Assembly: GCA_002825515.1 (NCBI GenBank)
Contig: PJET01000012.1
Location: 1-26,211, forward strand
Length of the DNA stretch: 26,211 nt
DNA from: Candidatus Thorarchaeota archaeon MP11T_1
GTDB taxonomy: Archaea > Asgardarchaeota > Thorarchaeia > Thorarchaeales > Thorarchaeaceae
Reading direction: 5' to 3'
The position numbers and the translations under genes were made by a program. This document shows, piece after piece, positions 6,912-14,722 of the stretch (positions are counted from its first letter, which is position 1; every line of letters begins with the position of its first letter). The notes under the pieces were generated by a model. The model searched no databases. It was not told the DNA's origin and was given only the letters and a program-made list of their open reading frames with translations.

Positions 6912-7177
6912 TTTTCTTCCTTTTTACATTCGGCGCACAACGGATAGTACTCAACCGTTTCAAACGATCCTACACATTCGGGATTTGAAGCGCCACACTT
7001 CGCACATTGTTCCACACGCTTAAAAACCCTCTCACGATTCTCGACCAATGAAATAACATATCTTCCGATGTACTCAGCTACAAACTCAGCATGTTCGTGT
7101 AGCTGGGTTCCCCTAGACATGACTTTCAAAGCATCTCGAATAGATTGCTTTTCGTCGCCTGTCAGTTTCAGGATCAT
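6908..7177 (-). CDS. Zinc-ribbon protein with helical N-terminus
   Basis: An 89-aa protein. The first 55 residues look helical (LTGDEKQSIRDALKVM onward) and the C-terminus carries CAKCGASNPEC and CAEC, a four-Cys zinc site. ATG 7177 overlaps the upstream stop (ATGA). Function unknown; a nucleic-acid or protein-contact role would be typical. Confidence 0.78.
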   Translation of the reverse strand: MILKLTGDEKQSIRDALKVMSRGTQLHEHAEFVAEYIGRYVISLVENRERVFKRVEQCAKCGASNPECVGSFETVEYYPLCAECKKEEK

Positions 7178-7677
7178 CGGAACCACTTCCAAGGGCCTAC
7201 AAGTTTGTCATTCTCAAGATCCCATTCAACCTCTATTCGAACTCCATTTTTGTCTGAAGTCTTCGTCCAGGTTTCCAAAATGAACTTGACACCTGTGTGA
7301 GGCCCGTTCCGAGCTGCGACTTCACGTGCAGAGAAACGGTTGTCAGGATCAGTGAGATCGAACAGAGGTGCAAAGACTCGCCGCGCTATCACCTTACCTT
7401 CTAGTGCCTTCTTCTCTGGAGAGGTTTCGTATTCTTCTTCCCACTTAACAACCTGTTCCCAAGAAACATCGCTGAATTGCTCAAGCTCCTGAACATTCAT
7501 CGTCCGGTGTTCGAACTTCTTGGGAACAGCTTCCAGAGCTTTGAGAATTACTTGGTAACAATCCAGGCAATAGTCTGGGTTGGAATGATCTCCGTATTCA
7601 GGAAAACCCCATCCCGAACGCAGACAGTAGTATACTGTGCCGCAATGAACACAGCGGCGATGAGCGTAACTAGTCAT
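7174..7677 (-). CDS. Hypothetical protein with N-terminal zinc ribbon
   Basis: A 167-aa protein. An N-terminal CVHCG and CLDCY pair (about residues 9-40) forms a likely zinc site. The rest is acidic and Trp-rich, ending in VEWDLENDKLVGPWKWF. No family recognised. The ATG overlaps the DUF5662 stop (TGATG). Confidence 0.78.
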   Translation of the reverse strand: MTSYAHRRCVHCGTVYYCLRSGWGFPEYGDHSNPDYCLDCYQVILKALEAVPKKFEHRTMNVQELEQFSDVSWEQVVKWEEEYETSPEKKALEGKVIARRVFAPLFDLTDPDNRFSAREVAARNGPHTGVKFILETWTKTSDKNGVRIEVEWDLENDKLVGPWKWFR

Positions 7678-8177
7678 CAGTAATCTGTTCCGTCTTCGGA
7701 TCTCCGCCTGAAGCTGACATCAAACATCTCAGCAGTGTTGTTAAGAATTTGTGTCAGTTGATCGCTCATCTCAAAACGCTCCTTGTTCTTCTCAATGCTC
7801 TTGAGAATATTCCCATCGGCGTGCCGTTCTGAAGATGAGAACCAATCACAGAACATCTCAATCAAGTCAATGAGTGTCATCCCATTGATGCCTTCAGCAA
7901 AATGCTCTGGATGATGGCGGTTCTTGGCGTAGTGATGAGATAAAGCCGGAGCCATCGCCTCCAAACATTCCTTATACTCCGCACTACCGTAAGTCATTCC
8001 TTTCAGACGTGAAGTGTACTCAGCAAATGTCGGACGCTCTTCATCCCCTAGTTTGGTAGTATCGTGTTGTTCTCCGCGCTTCAGAAGCTCAACCGCAAGC
8101 ATTCGTAAATACTTACGAACAGTGTCGATATGCTTCTGGGTTTCAGCGTTCGTTGCCAGTTCTTGTTGACTTAGCAT
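7677..8177 (-). CDS. DUF5662-like protein (HD-like helical)
   Basis: A 166-aa helical protein with His/Asp motifs typical of the DUF5662 family: HIDTVRKYL near the N-terminus, an RGEQHDTTKL segment, YGSAEYKECLEAM, then HHYAKNRHHPEHF and MTLIDLIEMFCDWFSSS. The spacing of His and Asp residues recalls HD-type metal hydrolases, but activity is not established for the family as far as I know. GAGAGGT precedes the ATG. No membrane segment. Confidence 0.75.
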   Translation of the reverse strand: MLSQQELATNAETQKHIDTVRKYLRMLAVELLKRGEQHDTTKLGDEERPTFAEYTSRLKGMTYGSAEYKECLEAMAPALSHHYAKNRHHPEHFAEGINGMTLIDLIEMFCDWFSSSERHADGNILKSIEKNKERFEMSDQLTQILNNTAEMFDVSFRRRSEDGTDY

Positions 8178-8184
8178 ACCTCTC

Positions 8185-8367
8185 TTATCCTCTCAGCCAT
8201 GGTTCTGATCCGGTCAGATTCGGGGGCCTCTGTGGTACACCCTCTGGTCCCGGAGGTTCGATTTGGGTCGGAGTCATGTAAGAAGAACTCTTACCTTGCT
8301 GCAATCCAAAGATACCTGCGATTATCGCCGCCAAAGCCAAAACTCCAAAAAGTGCTAACATTTCCAT
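8185..8367 (-). CDS. Small single-pass membrane protein
   Basis: A 60-aa protein with one N-terminal hydrophobic segment (about residues 3-22) and a Pro-rich, Ser/Gly-rich tail (PPGPEGVPQRPP). GAGGAG lies seven bases before the ATG. No family recognised. Confidence 0.75.
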   Translation of the reverse strand: MEMLALFGVLALAAIIAGIFGLQQGKSSSYMTPTQIEPPGPEGVPQRPPNLTGSEPWLRG

Positions 8368-8368
8368 T

Positions 8369-8581
8369 TCACTTCTCCTCTTTTAACCACTTAACATCTT
8401 CGTCATTATGTGTGCCGTCTCGACACGAATGACATAGATCACCCTTATTAACCACAGGGCTACCACAGCCCGAGCACCACGGCCCGCCTCGACGGATACG
8501 TAATTCTCTCAACCAAGTAGCTATTTGCGGATCTTCGCATTTCTCAATAGCCTCTTCTAAAGCCTCAGTATTGTCTTTCAT
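8369..8581 (-). CDS. Small zinc-ribbon protein
   Basis: A 70-aa protein: an acidic helical N-terminus followed by CSGCGSPVVNKGDLCHSC, a compact four-Cys zinc ribbon (about residues 36-53), then a charged tail. It overlaps the upstream membrane-protein gene by 17 bases. Function unknown. Confidence 0.78.
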   Translation of the reverse strand: MKDNTEALEEAIEKCEDPQIATWLRELRIRRGGPWCSGCGSPVVNKGDLCHSCRDGTHNDEDVKWLKEEK

Positions 8582-8792
8582 CTAGTTTGCGTCTGCGTAT
8601 TAAAATAAAGCGAATAGGTTCGAGCGCAAAAAATCTCATGGTAACTACAATTCCCCACCACCAAAAGAAATGCTCAAACGTGAGAGATATGTCCTGAATA
8701 AAGAAGGACCAGATAAATGCAGCAGCGCTTCCAGCCCATATTGCTGAAATCGCCTCATCCATCTCTCGATGAATGTGGCAGTAACATTTCAT
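8565..8792 (-). CDS. Small two-helix membrane protein
   Basis: A 75-aa protein with hydrophobic segments at about residues 12-33 and 38-63, the latter rich in Trp and Phe, and a basic tail (IRRRKLDER). The N-terminus has MKCYCHIHRE, with Cys and His that could bind a metal. No family recognised. Confidence 0.75.
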   Translation of the reverse strand: MKCYCHIHREMDEAISAIWAGSAAAFIWSFFIQDISLTFEHFFWWWGIVVTMRFFALEPIRFILIRRRKLDERQY

Positions 8793-9109
8793 AGATTTCT
8801 ACCAAGTTTCTTCGCTAAGTAATATTGTCCAAGCCATTCTGTTAGTACCTCTTTGTCTCGCCAAGGTACTTTCTCTAATGTTCTGATATCTCGCCATTCA
8901 TCCCCAAAAAATACGCATGTCTGTGTGGTATCTGAATGCCTCTTCGTAAACTGTAAAGTTACCCAGTCTCTATTAATCAGTTCGTTTCGGCGGTAAGTAA
9001 ACTGAACTAGCCCCGAATCTTTTACAGTGGAATATCCAATCAGCCAATACTCATACTTGTTGGGATATTCAGATCTTCGTTCATATCTAATGCATGTTTG
9101 GCTCGCCAT
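8789..9109 (-). CDS. Hypothetical protein
   Basis: A 106-aa soluble protein rich in Tyr, Trp and Arg, for example NKYEYWLIGYSTVKDS and RDWVTLQFTKRH. Not recognised. Its first 70 bases overlap the end of the upstream zinc-ribbon gene in another frame. Both sequences look protein-like, so this is a long genuine overlap or one gene starts or ends elsewhere. Confidence 0.7.
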   Translation of the reverse strand: MASQTCIRYERRSEYPNKYEYWLIGYSTVKDSGLVQFTYRRNELINRDWVTLQFTKRHSDTTQTCVFFGDEWRDIRTLEKVPWRDKEVLTEWLGQYYLAKKLGRNL

Positions 9110-9363
9110 CTTTGCGCATTCTTTCTTGCAATATCATCTAGTCTTATCATTTTTTGCGTCTGCCAAAACTCCAGAACATCAACTGTCAAATGAAAACAAA
9201 GCAAACGCTCATAGTGCGGAATCCCCCAGCCCATTGGGCCTTCCCACGTTTTGATCATCTTTCGAGGAGAGGGAATCCCACAATAGGGACAGCGCACATA
9301 TCTCTTACGCCATGTCCCCTTTAGCCATATCAGGGTTTTCCTCTTGATCCGGGTCAGCTTCAT
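9040..9363 (-). CDS. Zinc-binding hypothetical protein
   Basis: About 107 aa, with CPYCGIPSPRK near the start and a later isolated Cys. The start is uncertain: ATG 9363 lies inside the upstream gene with AAGGA eleven bases away, while GTG 9297 sits just after the upstream stop and would put the CPYCG at the very N-terminus (85 aa). The region between the two candidates is unusually basic, which slightly favours the later start. No family recognised. Confidence 0.6.
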   Translation of the reverse strand: MKLTRIKRKTLIWLKGTWRKRYVRCPYCGIPSPRKMIKTWEGPMGWGIPHYERLLCFHLTVDVLEFWQTQKMIRLDDIARKNAQRWRAKHALDMNEDLNIPTSMSIG

Positions 9364-10180
9364 GTTCAACCCATTCCTTATCAATGAAGTGTCTTGGATT
9401 TTCACCCAGAACTTCAGCCATTCCATCCAATGTCAAGTCGCAGAATTCATCCGTCCAATCACCAAGGATGTACAAATCACTGCGACCTTTCAATAAACCG
9501 AATAGAATAGGATCTCTCTTAGCCGCAATCTCCTGCTTGGTTTCCGCCCAGGATTTCTTGTTAGGATCATAATGCATCACGGCATAGTTATCGAAAATCT
9601 CTAGCTCATCTGCCGCTACTTTAAGTTCGACTAGTTCTGGAGGAACTGCCCGAGTGAAATTCTTGAGCCAATCTAGTCGGACACCTTTCTTGCATTCCTT
9701 GTAGAACCTAACGACAGATTCCTCACTAACAAACTGAGTAATCCCGATAGAGAGCATGTGGGTCTCGGCTATGTAAGCCCCCAAGCCGTCCTGTAGTTTC
9801 TCCTGGAGAGCAATCTGCCCGGCACGATTTGCCCGAGCGATTGCCTCTTCATAGCCACGAGCACGAGCTTCAAGAAGCTTAATATCCTGAGATGATTCCT
9901 TGATCTGTTTAAAAAATCGTAGCACTCGAACTAATTCATCATCAGCTGTGATCCACCCCCAAAACCAACCCCAAAATCGAGACCACAAACCCTTGCGCTT
10001 GCGTCTGGCAGAGACGTTTCCCCCGCTAACCACAAACTCCATCTCTGTCATTTCCGTTTCACCGGAATTTATGACCAGAGAGGTCGAAGTTGACTTCTTC
10101 TTTTTCCTATACTTCGGGAGATTGCCGTCTTTGACAAATGTCTCGAAGATTAACAGCCCGTCCCCGGTTCGGTTCAACAT
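9305..10180 (-). CDS. Conserved hypothetical protein
   Basis: A 291-aa protein. A Lys-rich N-terminus and a Trp-rich patch (LWSRFWGWFWGWI) are followed by a long helical region rich in Ala, Arg and Glu, then LDWLKNFTRAVPPELVELKV, a DNYAVMHYDPNKKS segment, DPILFGLLKG and LYILGDWTDEFCDLTLD. These ordered motifs seem conserved among phage hypotheticals I recall, but no function is known to me. The Trp patch could touch membrane, though no true spanning helix is seen. The acidic tail ends in a repeated DMA. The start overlaps the previous stop (TGATG). Confidence 0.8.
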   Translation of the reverse strand: MLNRTGDGLLIFETFVKDGNLPKYRKKKKSTSTSLVINSGETEMTEMEFVVSGGNVSARRKRKGLWSRFWGWFWGWITADDELVRVLRFFKQIKESSQDIKLLEARARGYEEAIARANRAGQIALQEKLQDGLGAYIAETHMLSIGITQFVSEESVVRFYKECKKGVRLDWLKNFTRAVPPELVELKVAADELEIFDNYAVMHYDPNKKSWAETKQEIAAKRDPILFGLLKGRSDLYILGDWTDEFCDLTLDGMAEVLGENPRHFIDKEWVEHEADPDQEENPDMAKGDMA

Positions 10181-11136
10181 CAGATCAGCTCCAATCCCTT
10201 CTCTTTGGTAATACGAACCTTCCGAATACCAAGACGATCACGAACCCCCTTCTTCTTCTGATTCATCCCGTCTTCGTATTCTTCAGCTGTACGCTCCCAC
10301 TGATCGATTAGCTCATTGCATTCATCTTCGGTGTGGAACACACAAGGCCCGAAACCATTTGAGGCTACCTCGTCATTCTCCAAATCCCACAAGGCATATC
10401 CTTCTAGCGGACCACTGTACAGTTCCCCAATTTTGTCATGTATGGTGTTCAAATATGGAATCAACCTGTACAGCCGTATGGTCCGACTAGCTTGTGATTG
10501 AGAATCTGTTCTCTTGTTCTTAGCAAAGAACCTATCGAAAGAGAAGCTCTGCAACATACGTTGAGCAACGAAAACTGCGTAATCCAAATCAGCAGATCCT
10601 ACTGTGTCTTCATCCTCTTGGATGTTTTTGGAACGACCGTGTGGCTCCCTTGGCTCGTAGGCATCCCTCACAATATGCCAGACCAAAGCTAACCGGCTCC
10701 AACAACTCAGTTCTTCCCACTTAGGCTCGCCACGCTCAATTCTCTCAACAACCTCCTCAATTGGAATATCCAATCCCTCAAAAGACACTTCGGGAAATTC
10801 TAGAACACCATCGTGCCCATGTAGACTTAGCGCCAATTCCTCCAAGTCGCTGATGGGAATCCAGTGGGGACTCATCCTAAAGATGTGACAGAGAATATCT
10901 TGTGCGTTAGATGTCTGTCCGCAACAACCGCCGATGTACTCCGCACCCTCACTTGATGCCATGTGACACCATTCATCAGCAGTGAAATGAATATGTACTG
11001 TGCTCAAAATTGGAAGCTTGTATTCCTCTCGACCCTCACCAACCTTGCCGCGATACTCGCTTTTGACACCCCACTTCACCCCCAATTTCTTAAGTAATTC
11101 CGTGGCTTTATCGAACTTTTCTTGTTGGGCGCTCAT
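10180..11136 (-). CDS. Hypothetical protein
   Basis: A 318-aa soluble protein, acidic overall, with a Cys pair in YIGGCCGQTSNAQDILCHIF, a central Glu-rich helix (EEVVERIERGEPKWEEL), an Arg/Ser segment, and a basic C-terminus. The part YALWDLENDEVASNGFGPCV resembles small input-type beta segments but I cannot assign a domain. AAGGAAGG precedes the ATG. It overlaps the upstream membrane-protein gene by 29 bases. Confidence 0.75.
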   Translation of the reverse strand: MSAQQEKFDKATELLKKLGVKWGVKSEYRGKVGEGREEYKLPILSTVHIHFTADEWCHMASSEGAEYIGGCCGQTSNAQDILCHIFRMSPHWIPISDLEELALSLHGHDGVLEFPEVSFEGLDIPIEEVVERIERGEPKWEELSCWSRLALVWHIVRDAYEPREPHGRSKNIQEDEDTVGSADLDYAVFVAQRMLQSFSFDRFFAKNKRTDSQSQASRTIRLYRLIPYLNTIHDKIGELYSGPLEGYALWDLENDEVASNGFGPCVFHTEDECNELIDQWERTAEEYEDGMNQKKKGVRDRLGIRKVRITKEKGLELI

Positions 11137-11350
11137 GGAGACCTTCCTTCAATCGCAACAACATGAAGAGGGTGAGACCGATGACAATGAATGGGAAGAG
11201 AAAGGGTGATAGTGCAATGATGAGTAAATGAATCCACCAATCATCAAAAACAAGTTGTAGACCATTTGTTTTACAGACTACAATGGCAACAGTAACCCAG
11301 ACAACACAACAGTACACCACCCAAACTAATTGTATGAGGTCCCAATTCAC
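11108..11350 (-). CDS. Small two-helix membrane protein
   Basis: An 80-aa protein with hydrophobic segments at about residues 5-26 and 41-67, a short loop holding paired Trp, and a basic C-terminus (HERPTRKVR). No family recognised. The start overlaps the stop of the YkgJ-type gene (ATGA). Confidence 0.78.
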   Translation of the reverse strand: MNWDLIQLVWVVYCCVVWVTVAIVVCKTNGLQLVFDDWWIHLLIIALSPFLFPFIVIGLTLFMLLRLKEGLHERPTRKVR

Positions 11351-12027
11351 TTTTTGCGCTTCTTTGTTTTTCGGGGAGGAGGTGCAACAACCCCGTGATG
11401 AGAACCTTGTTTTTGCGCACGTTGCTTTGCTAAGAACTGCTTCATCACCTTCACATCATCAGATTCGAATAACTGACAATTGTAAGGACTGTAATCCCGG
11501 CATACCTGAGGCTTTACAGGATGAATTCCACAGTTGCGCTTATCAATATCAAAGAAGATACAAACTTCCTCTCCTTGATAACGCTTAGATTTGGTTCGAC
11601 CAAATAACACTGGATCATCAGCTTTGATAGTAATGAAATTCTCCCTTACCCATTCATCACTTTCGTTCGGAAAATACCGGCTGACGCGCTCAAAGTCAGC
11701 ATGAGTGACGACAATGCTGTCGTGGAATTGAGAACAACAACGGGAAGTACACGTACTACAAGGATTGCCTTGTACGTTTCGTCCGCTCCTGATCGCTTTC
11801 TCAATCTCCGCGTACAAAGTGTTTACTGCTTCGCGAATGCTAGCATTCTTTGACCTGTTTAGATAGAATGTCTCTTCAATCTCTGCCCGACTATCAAATC
11901 CAGGGATAGGAAGATTGTACGTGATGTTTAGGTATGGATTCTCCCCATCATCTGCGCCGATTTCAATTGCAGAAACTCTACCAAAGTTGAACTCTTTGAC
12001 TGGATCAATCGTCGTCTTCGGGCTCAT
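11347..12027 (-). CDS. YkgJ-type cysteine-cluster protein (metal chelating)
   Basis: A 226-aa protein with the CxxCxxxCC-type cluster of the YkgJ/UPF0153 family: CSTCTSRCC (about 91-99), then CIFFDIDKRNCGIHPVKPQV and VCRDYSPYNC. These eight or so Cys are thought to bind zinc or an iron-sulfur cluster; relatives are annotated as zinc/iron-chelating with no clear role. The C-terminal 25 residues are strongly basic (PPPRKTKKRKK), unlike typical members, and may bind nucleic acid. ATG 12027 is preceded by AAGGA at eight bases; a TTG at 12030 is the alternative. Confidence 0.78.
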   Translation of the reverse strand: MSPKTTIDPVKEFNFGRVSAIEIGADDGENPYLNITYNLPIPGFDSRAEIEETFYLNRSKNASIREAVNTLYAEIEKAIRSGRNVQGNPCSTCTSRCCSQFHDSIVVTHADFERVSRYFPNESDEWVRENFITIKADDPVLFGRTKSKRYQGEEVCIFFDIDKRNCGIHPVKPQVCRDYSPYNCQLFESDDVKVMKQFLAKQRAQKQGSHHGVVAPPPRKTKKRKK

Positions 12028-12247
12028 CAAAGATATCCTTTACAGCAATACAAGTACACTCAGCAAGCTTCTCTTTGCACTTAGGACACCACCCGGCATT
12101 TCGAATAACGCAGTCGTCTTCGGGACAACCACGATTGTTATATTCCAACGGCGGCTCCCATCCACGAGGGACCGCTGTTAGATTATCCGGCCACCGGCCC
12201 CACAATCGAAGTAATGGGCGCTGATTTCTGACGTTCCGATACGTCAT
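12005..12247 (-). CDS. Small zinc-ribbon protein
   Basis: An 80-aa protein, basic at its N-terminus and acidic at its C-terminus. It holds CPEDDC, CPKC and CTC, five to six Cys in about 28 residues, a likely zinc site. The stop lies 22 bases inside the YkgJ-type gene. No family recognised. Confidence 0.75.
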   Translation of the reverse strand: MTYRNVRNQRPLLRLWGRWPDNLTAVPRGWEPPLEYNNRGCPEDDCVIRNAGWCPKCKEKLAECTCIAVKDIFDEPEDDD

Positions 12248-12540
12248 TTTTTGTACGAGAAGATGCTCCCTCCGTGATCGAGCATTCCCTCAAACCCACA
12301 CCATTTACATCTGGCATGTTGAGATGCACCATCGAAATGAAGGTATTCCCAGTCTCCATGAGAATGCCATCCCATGAAACAACAAAAACGCTGAACTCTG
12401 CGCAGTTTGCTAAACGGACCATAAGGTAGAGTTACAAACAATAACAGAGCTAGGAATAACAGAATTACCCAACAACGAGAATCAGAAATGATCCATACGA
12501 AGCGGGTCCACACAATCTCAGGAATATCAGTGACTTTCAT
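12244..12540 (-). CDS. Membrane-anchored zinc-ribbon protein
   Basis: A 98-aa protein with one membrane helix (about residues 22-42) followed by a basic patch and a Cys/His module: RFCCFMGWHSHGDWEYL and ARCKWCGFEG. The zinc domain would be cytoplasmic by the positive-inside rule. GGAGGG lies ahead of the ATG. No named family. Confidence 0.78.
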   Translation of the reverse strand: MKVTDIPEIVWTRFVWIISDSRCWVILLFLALLLFVTLPYGPFSKLRRVQRFCCFMGWHSHGDWEYLHFDGASQHARCKWCGFEGMLDHGGSIFSYKK

Positions 12541-12727
12541 TGCGAAGACCCTCCTCCATAGGAATCTTCACTATTACATTTCTCTTGCGTTTGAACACTC
12601 CGACTTCAGGACGAAGTGGAATCGTCACAGTGGTTCGAACAACATAATGCTCCTTGGGTTTGCCAAGAAGTTCACAACAAATAGGTTTGTCTAGGTTAGG
12701 CATGATTCTGCTGATACGGGAGCCCAT
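12527..12727 (-). CDS. Hypothetical protein
   Basis: A 66-aa protein, Arg-rich at first and then strand-like (HYVVRTTVTIPLRPEVGVF). ATG 12727 has GAGGA at four to five bases and is preferred. ATG 12703, overlapping the upstream stop, would give 58 aa; a frame reaching 12826 would lie largely inside the neighbour. Function unknown. Confidence 0.65.
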   Translation of the reverse strand: MGSRISRIMPNLDKPICCELLGKPKEHYVVRTTVTIPLRPEVGVFKRKRNVIVKIPMEEGLRNESH

Positions 12728-12893
12728 GGGGTCCTCGAAGTTCTCCAGTGATGTCGCAGTGAACCGATTTGCAAAGTTGCTGCATGGCTCGAAGCTTGCT
12801 CTCGTCTGTGCCCCCGAGTATTTCAATCAGCAACTCACCATGAAGTTCCAATGTCTGGTGACTGTACTTCACGATCCTAGCTTCTGTTGTCAT
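12696..12893 (-). CDS. Hypothetical protein
   Basis: A 65-aa protein beginning MTTEARIVKYSHQTLELHGE. It mixes strand and helix and carries two Cys (LCKSVHCDITGE). Not recognised. It overlaps the upstream gene by 17 bases and the downstream gene by about 30. Confidence 0.7.
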   Translation of the reverse strand: MTTEARIVKYSHQTLELHGELLIEILGGTDESKLRAMQQLCKSVHCDITGELRGPHGLPYQQNHA

Positions 12894-13158
12894 CTCTCAT
12901 CTCGTCAATGGTTCTGTAGCCATAAGCCCATAGCCAGCCTTGAATAAATCCTAGCCAGCGTCCAGCTTTCTCAAGCTCGCCCTTATCAACAAGCTTTTGA
13001 GCTTCTTGACACATCCATCCAATGTGCCTAAGTTTGCTCTCTAAAGGCACAATGCTAGTACTATACAATTCCTTATCTAATTGCTTTGGGGGGATTGCCT
13101 CGTCAACCACTAGCTCAAGATATTCCCGTAAAACACGCTTGATACGTTCAGGAGTCAT
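12877..13158 (-). CDS. Conserved phage-type protein with RWLGFIQG motif
   Basis: A 93-aa helical protein. The C-terminal half, LRHIGWMCQEAQKLV to GRWLGFIQGWLWAYGYRTID, matches a pattern I recall from many tailed-phage hypotheticals (a W-M-x-x-E helix, then RWLGF-x-QG-x-LW and a final NR). The role of that family is unknown to me. ATG 13158 is used; a GTG at 13164 is in frame. Confidence 0.75.
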   Translation of the reverse strand: MTPERIKRVLREYLELVVDEAIPPKQLDKELYSTSIVPLESKLRHIGWMCQEAQKLVDKGELEKAGRWLGFIQGWLWAYGYRTIDEMRDDNRS

Positions 13159-13174
13159 CAACACTCTACAACCA

Positions 13175-13366
13175 TCAGAAATTTCTCTTTTTCAAATCAG
13201 CTGCTAACCGTAGCAATGCTCTTTTCACAGCTGGAAGCTTGGCTGCCTTTGCTCGACGACGACAAAGTTCCTGAGCATCTGATAGTCCGTCTCTGTGCCC
13301 GTATCGATGATCTAAGTCGCGCATCGAAGGCTCTCCTCCTAATCCACATCCATAAATCCCACCCAT
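13175..13366 (-). CDS. Small basic helical protein
   Basis: A 63-aa protein. ATG 13366 overlaps the upstream stop (TGATG) and has AGGA at nine bases. A second ATG at 13324 has an excellent GGAGGAGAG site and would give 49 aa without the Gly-rich lead. The remainder is basic and helical (ALLRLAADLKKRNF). Function unknown. Confidence 0.65.
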   Translation of the reverse strand: MGGIYGCGLGGEPSMRDLDHRYGHRDGLSDAQELCRRRAKAAKLPAVKRALLRLAADLKKRNF

Positions 13367-13599
13367 CAGATATTCCTTTCGGCCTCCATTTGACGAGCAA
13401 ACAACTCGGTCTTTAAAGCATTCTCATCGTTTCCAACTAGAAATTCATACTCTACTTTGTTATTTCCGATTAAACGACCCTTGATAGGAAGACATACCTC
13501 AAACCCAGATATTTTCTTTACCTCAGTAGAGGCCCGAGCAAAACTGTCAGATCCACATTCCACCTCAATTGCTCGTTCATCAATCTTCTTCTTTCCCAT
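13366..13599 (-). CDS. Hypothetical protein
   Basis: A 77-aa protein with a basic N-terminus and a strand-rich middle (FEVCLPIKGRLIGNNKVEYE) ending in a helix. Three adjacent start codons occur; ATG 13599 is five bases from AAGGAG and is preferred over ATG 13602 or GTG 13605. Not recognised. Confidence 0.72.
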   Translation of the reverse strand: MGKKKIDERAIEVECGSDSFARASTEVKKISGFEVCLPIKGRLIGNNKVEYEFLVGNDENALKTELFARQMEAERNI

Positions 13600-13780
13600 C
13601 ATCACTCCTTAGCTTCTTGTAGAAAGCTTCCCGCTCTTTCCTGTCTTCTTCTAATACCCGGTCCCAGTAAGCTAGGTCACGCGCCATCGTAATGAACAGA
13701 ACAATCAGCGCTCCAGCTGGTATTATCCCAAATGGTCCGCAGAATGCCGCAAACCAAAATTCCCAATCAGAAATAGTCAC
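13580..13780 (-). CDS. Small single-pass membrane protein
   Basis: A 66-aa protein with one hydrophobic stretch (about residues 8-31, including WFAAFCGPFGIIPAGALIVL) and a highly charged C-terminal helix. GTG 13780 is preferred because AGGA sits six bases upstream; the frame also opens at a TTG (13798) inside the upstream gene. No family recognised. Confidence 0.7.
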   Translation of the reverse strand: MTISDWEFWFAAFCGPFGIIPAGALIVLFITMARDLAYWDRVLEEDRKEREAFYKKLRSDDGKEED

Positions 13781-13781
13781 A

Positions 13782-14060
13782 CTAATTCCTGTGCGCAAGA
13801 ATCATCTGTCGAAAAACTATCATCTTATTCTGAACTTCAATAGGTAAATTACTAAACTCTTCTGCTGATAATTCTTCAAGAATCAGTTCACCATCTGCAT
13901 TCTCCGCGAATTGCGTAACTGTCCCGCAATAGATGCAGACACTCAAATCTCCTGGATTAGGAATACGTTGCTCCTCCCCGACATATGTTGCCCCATCAAG
14001 TAGGGCTCCACACTTCGGACAAGTTGGAGCCCCGCGCATGATCTGTATTCCCTTTGGCAT
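13782..14060 (-). CDS. Zinc-ribbon protein, paralogue A
   Basis: A 92-aa protein with CPKCGALL (about 14-21), then GDLSVCIYCGTVTQFAE (about 38-54), forming a four-Cys zinc ribbon, then an acidic segment and a C-terminal helix. It aligns along its length with the protein at 14723-15040, so the two are paralogues on either side of a membrane-protein gene. Function unknown. The start overlaps nothing, but its first base abuts the membrane gene's stop. Confidence 0.8.
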   Translation of the reverse strand: MPKGIQIMRGAPTCPKCGALLDGATYVGEEQRIPNPGDLSVCIYCGTVTQFAENADGELILEELSAEEFSNLPIEVQNKMIVFRQMILAHRN

Positions 14061-14713
14061 CAGATTCGTACTTTCCTCTCATCTCGACCCGCAGCTAACG
14101 CTTCCCACTCATATCGATGAGCACGATCAATAGCCGTAGCCTTCGCAGTGCGTAACAAAATCGCACGAGTCGTGAGAATACCTCCAATCAAAGCTAGAAG
14201 CACCAAAAATAATACCCAACCTTTACCATCTTTACTGTCACTACCCTTGCCAAAGAAGAAATCTGCTACTCCAGAGCTAGCTTCCGGAACGTAACTTAAA
14301 GCACTACTAATGTTGTAAATGTTCGCAAAGGTATTCCACCCAGCAACAGCTCCGCCTCCAATAGTACGCCTTCGATAGAATACTCCCCAGGAATGAACCA
14401 TGATCCCAAGACCTGATCCAATGATCGGCCCGATAATAATCAGATATCCAAGTTGAGCTACAGCCTGGACTTGCTCCATCGTTAACAAAGGAGCTGAGGT
14501 TCCATCGTCATGTTCATATGGTATGGTTCCACCGAAGAAAATAGCAACAGCTAAATAGCACCACGTGAAACCACAGGCACTCATGATAGCGCCTAGCCAG
14601 TTGAGAAAATGAGGCCACCCTCCCGAATGTTTACTCTCGTTCCAAGTCTTGCCACATGCCCAAGCATTAAACCACGAAATCGCAAAATTGACTATCCAAA
14701 GCAATACAATCAT
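14060..14713 (-). CDS. Polytopic membrane protein
   Basis: A 217-aa protein with about four hydrophobic segments: residues 1-19, 38-63, 84-110 and 165-188. The N-terminus reads IVNFAISWFNAWACGKTW and is followed by GGWPHFLNWLGAIMSACGFT. The C-terminus is basic (RDERKVRI). Similar sequences seem to occur in phages and bacteria as uncharacterised proteins. AGGAGAGG precedes the ATG. It lies between two paralogous zinc-ribbon genes, so a joint role is possible. It lacks lysis-gene features I would recognise, so I make no holin call. Confidence 0.8.
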   Translation of the reverse strand: MIVLLWIVNFAISWFNAWACGKTWNESKHSGGWPHFLNWLGAIMSACGFTWCYLAVAIFFGGTIPYEHDDGTSAPLLTMEQVQAVAQLGYLIIIGPIIGSGLGIMVHSWGVFYRRRTIGGGAVAGWNTFANIYNISSALSYVPEASSGVADFFFGKGSDSKDGKGWVLFLVLLALIGGILTTRAILLRTAKATAIDRAHRYEWEALAAGRDERKVRI

Positions 14714-14722
14714 ATACCTCTC

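Noticed and set aside
12183..12422. Minus-strand 79-codon frame overlapping the membrane zinc-ribbon gene
   Set aside because: It lies wholly within two better supported genes with ribosome-binding sites.
13197..13400. Second minus-strand frame over the small basic protein
   Set aside because: The chosen frame has two good start sites and coupling to the upstream stop; this one has neither.
14060..14713. Holin or other lysis gene
   Set aside because: The protein is membrane-spanning but too large and without a neighbouring endolysin; no lysis enzyme is seen nearby.
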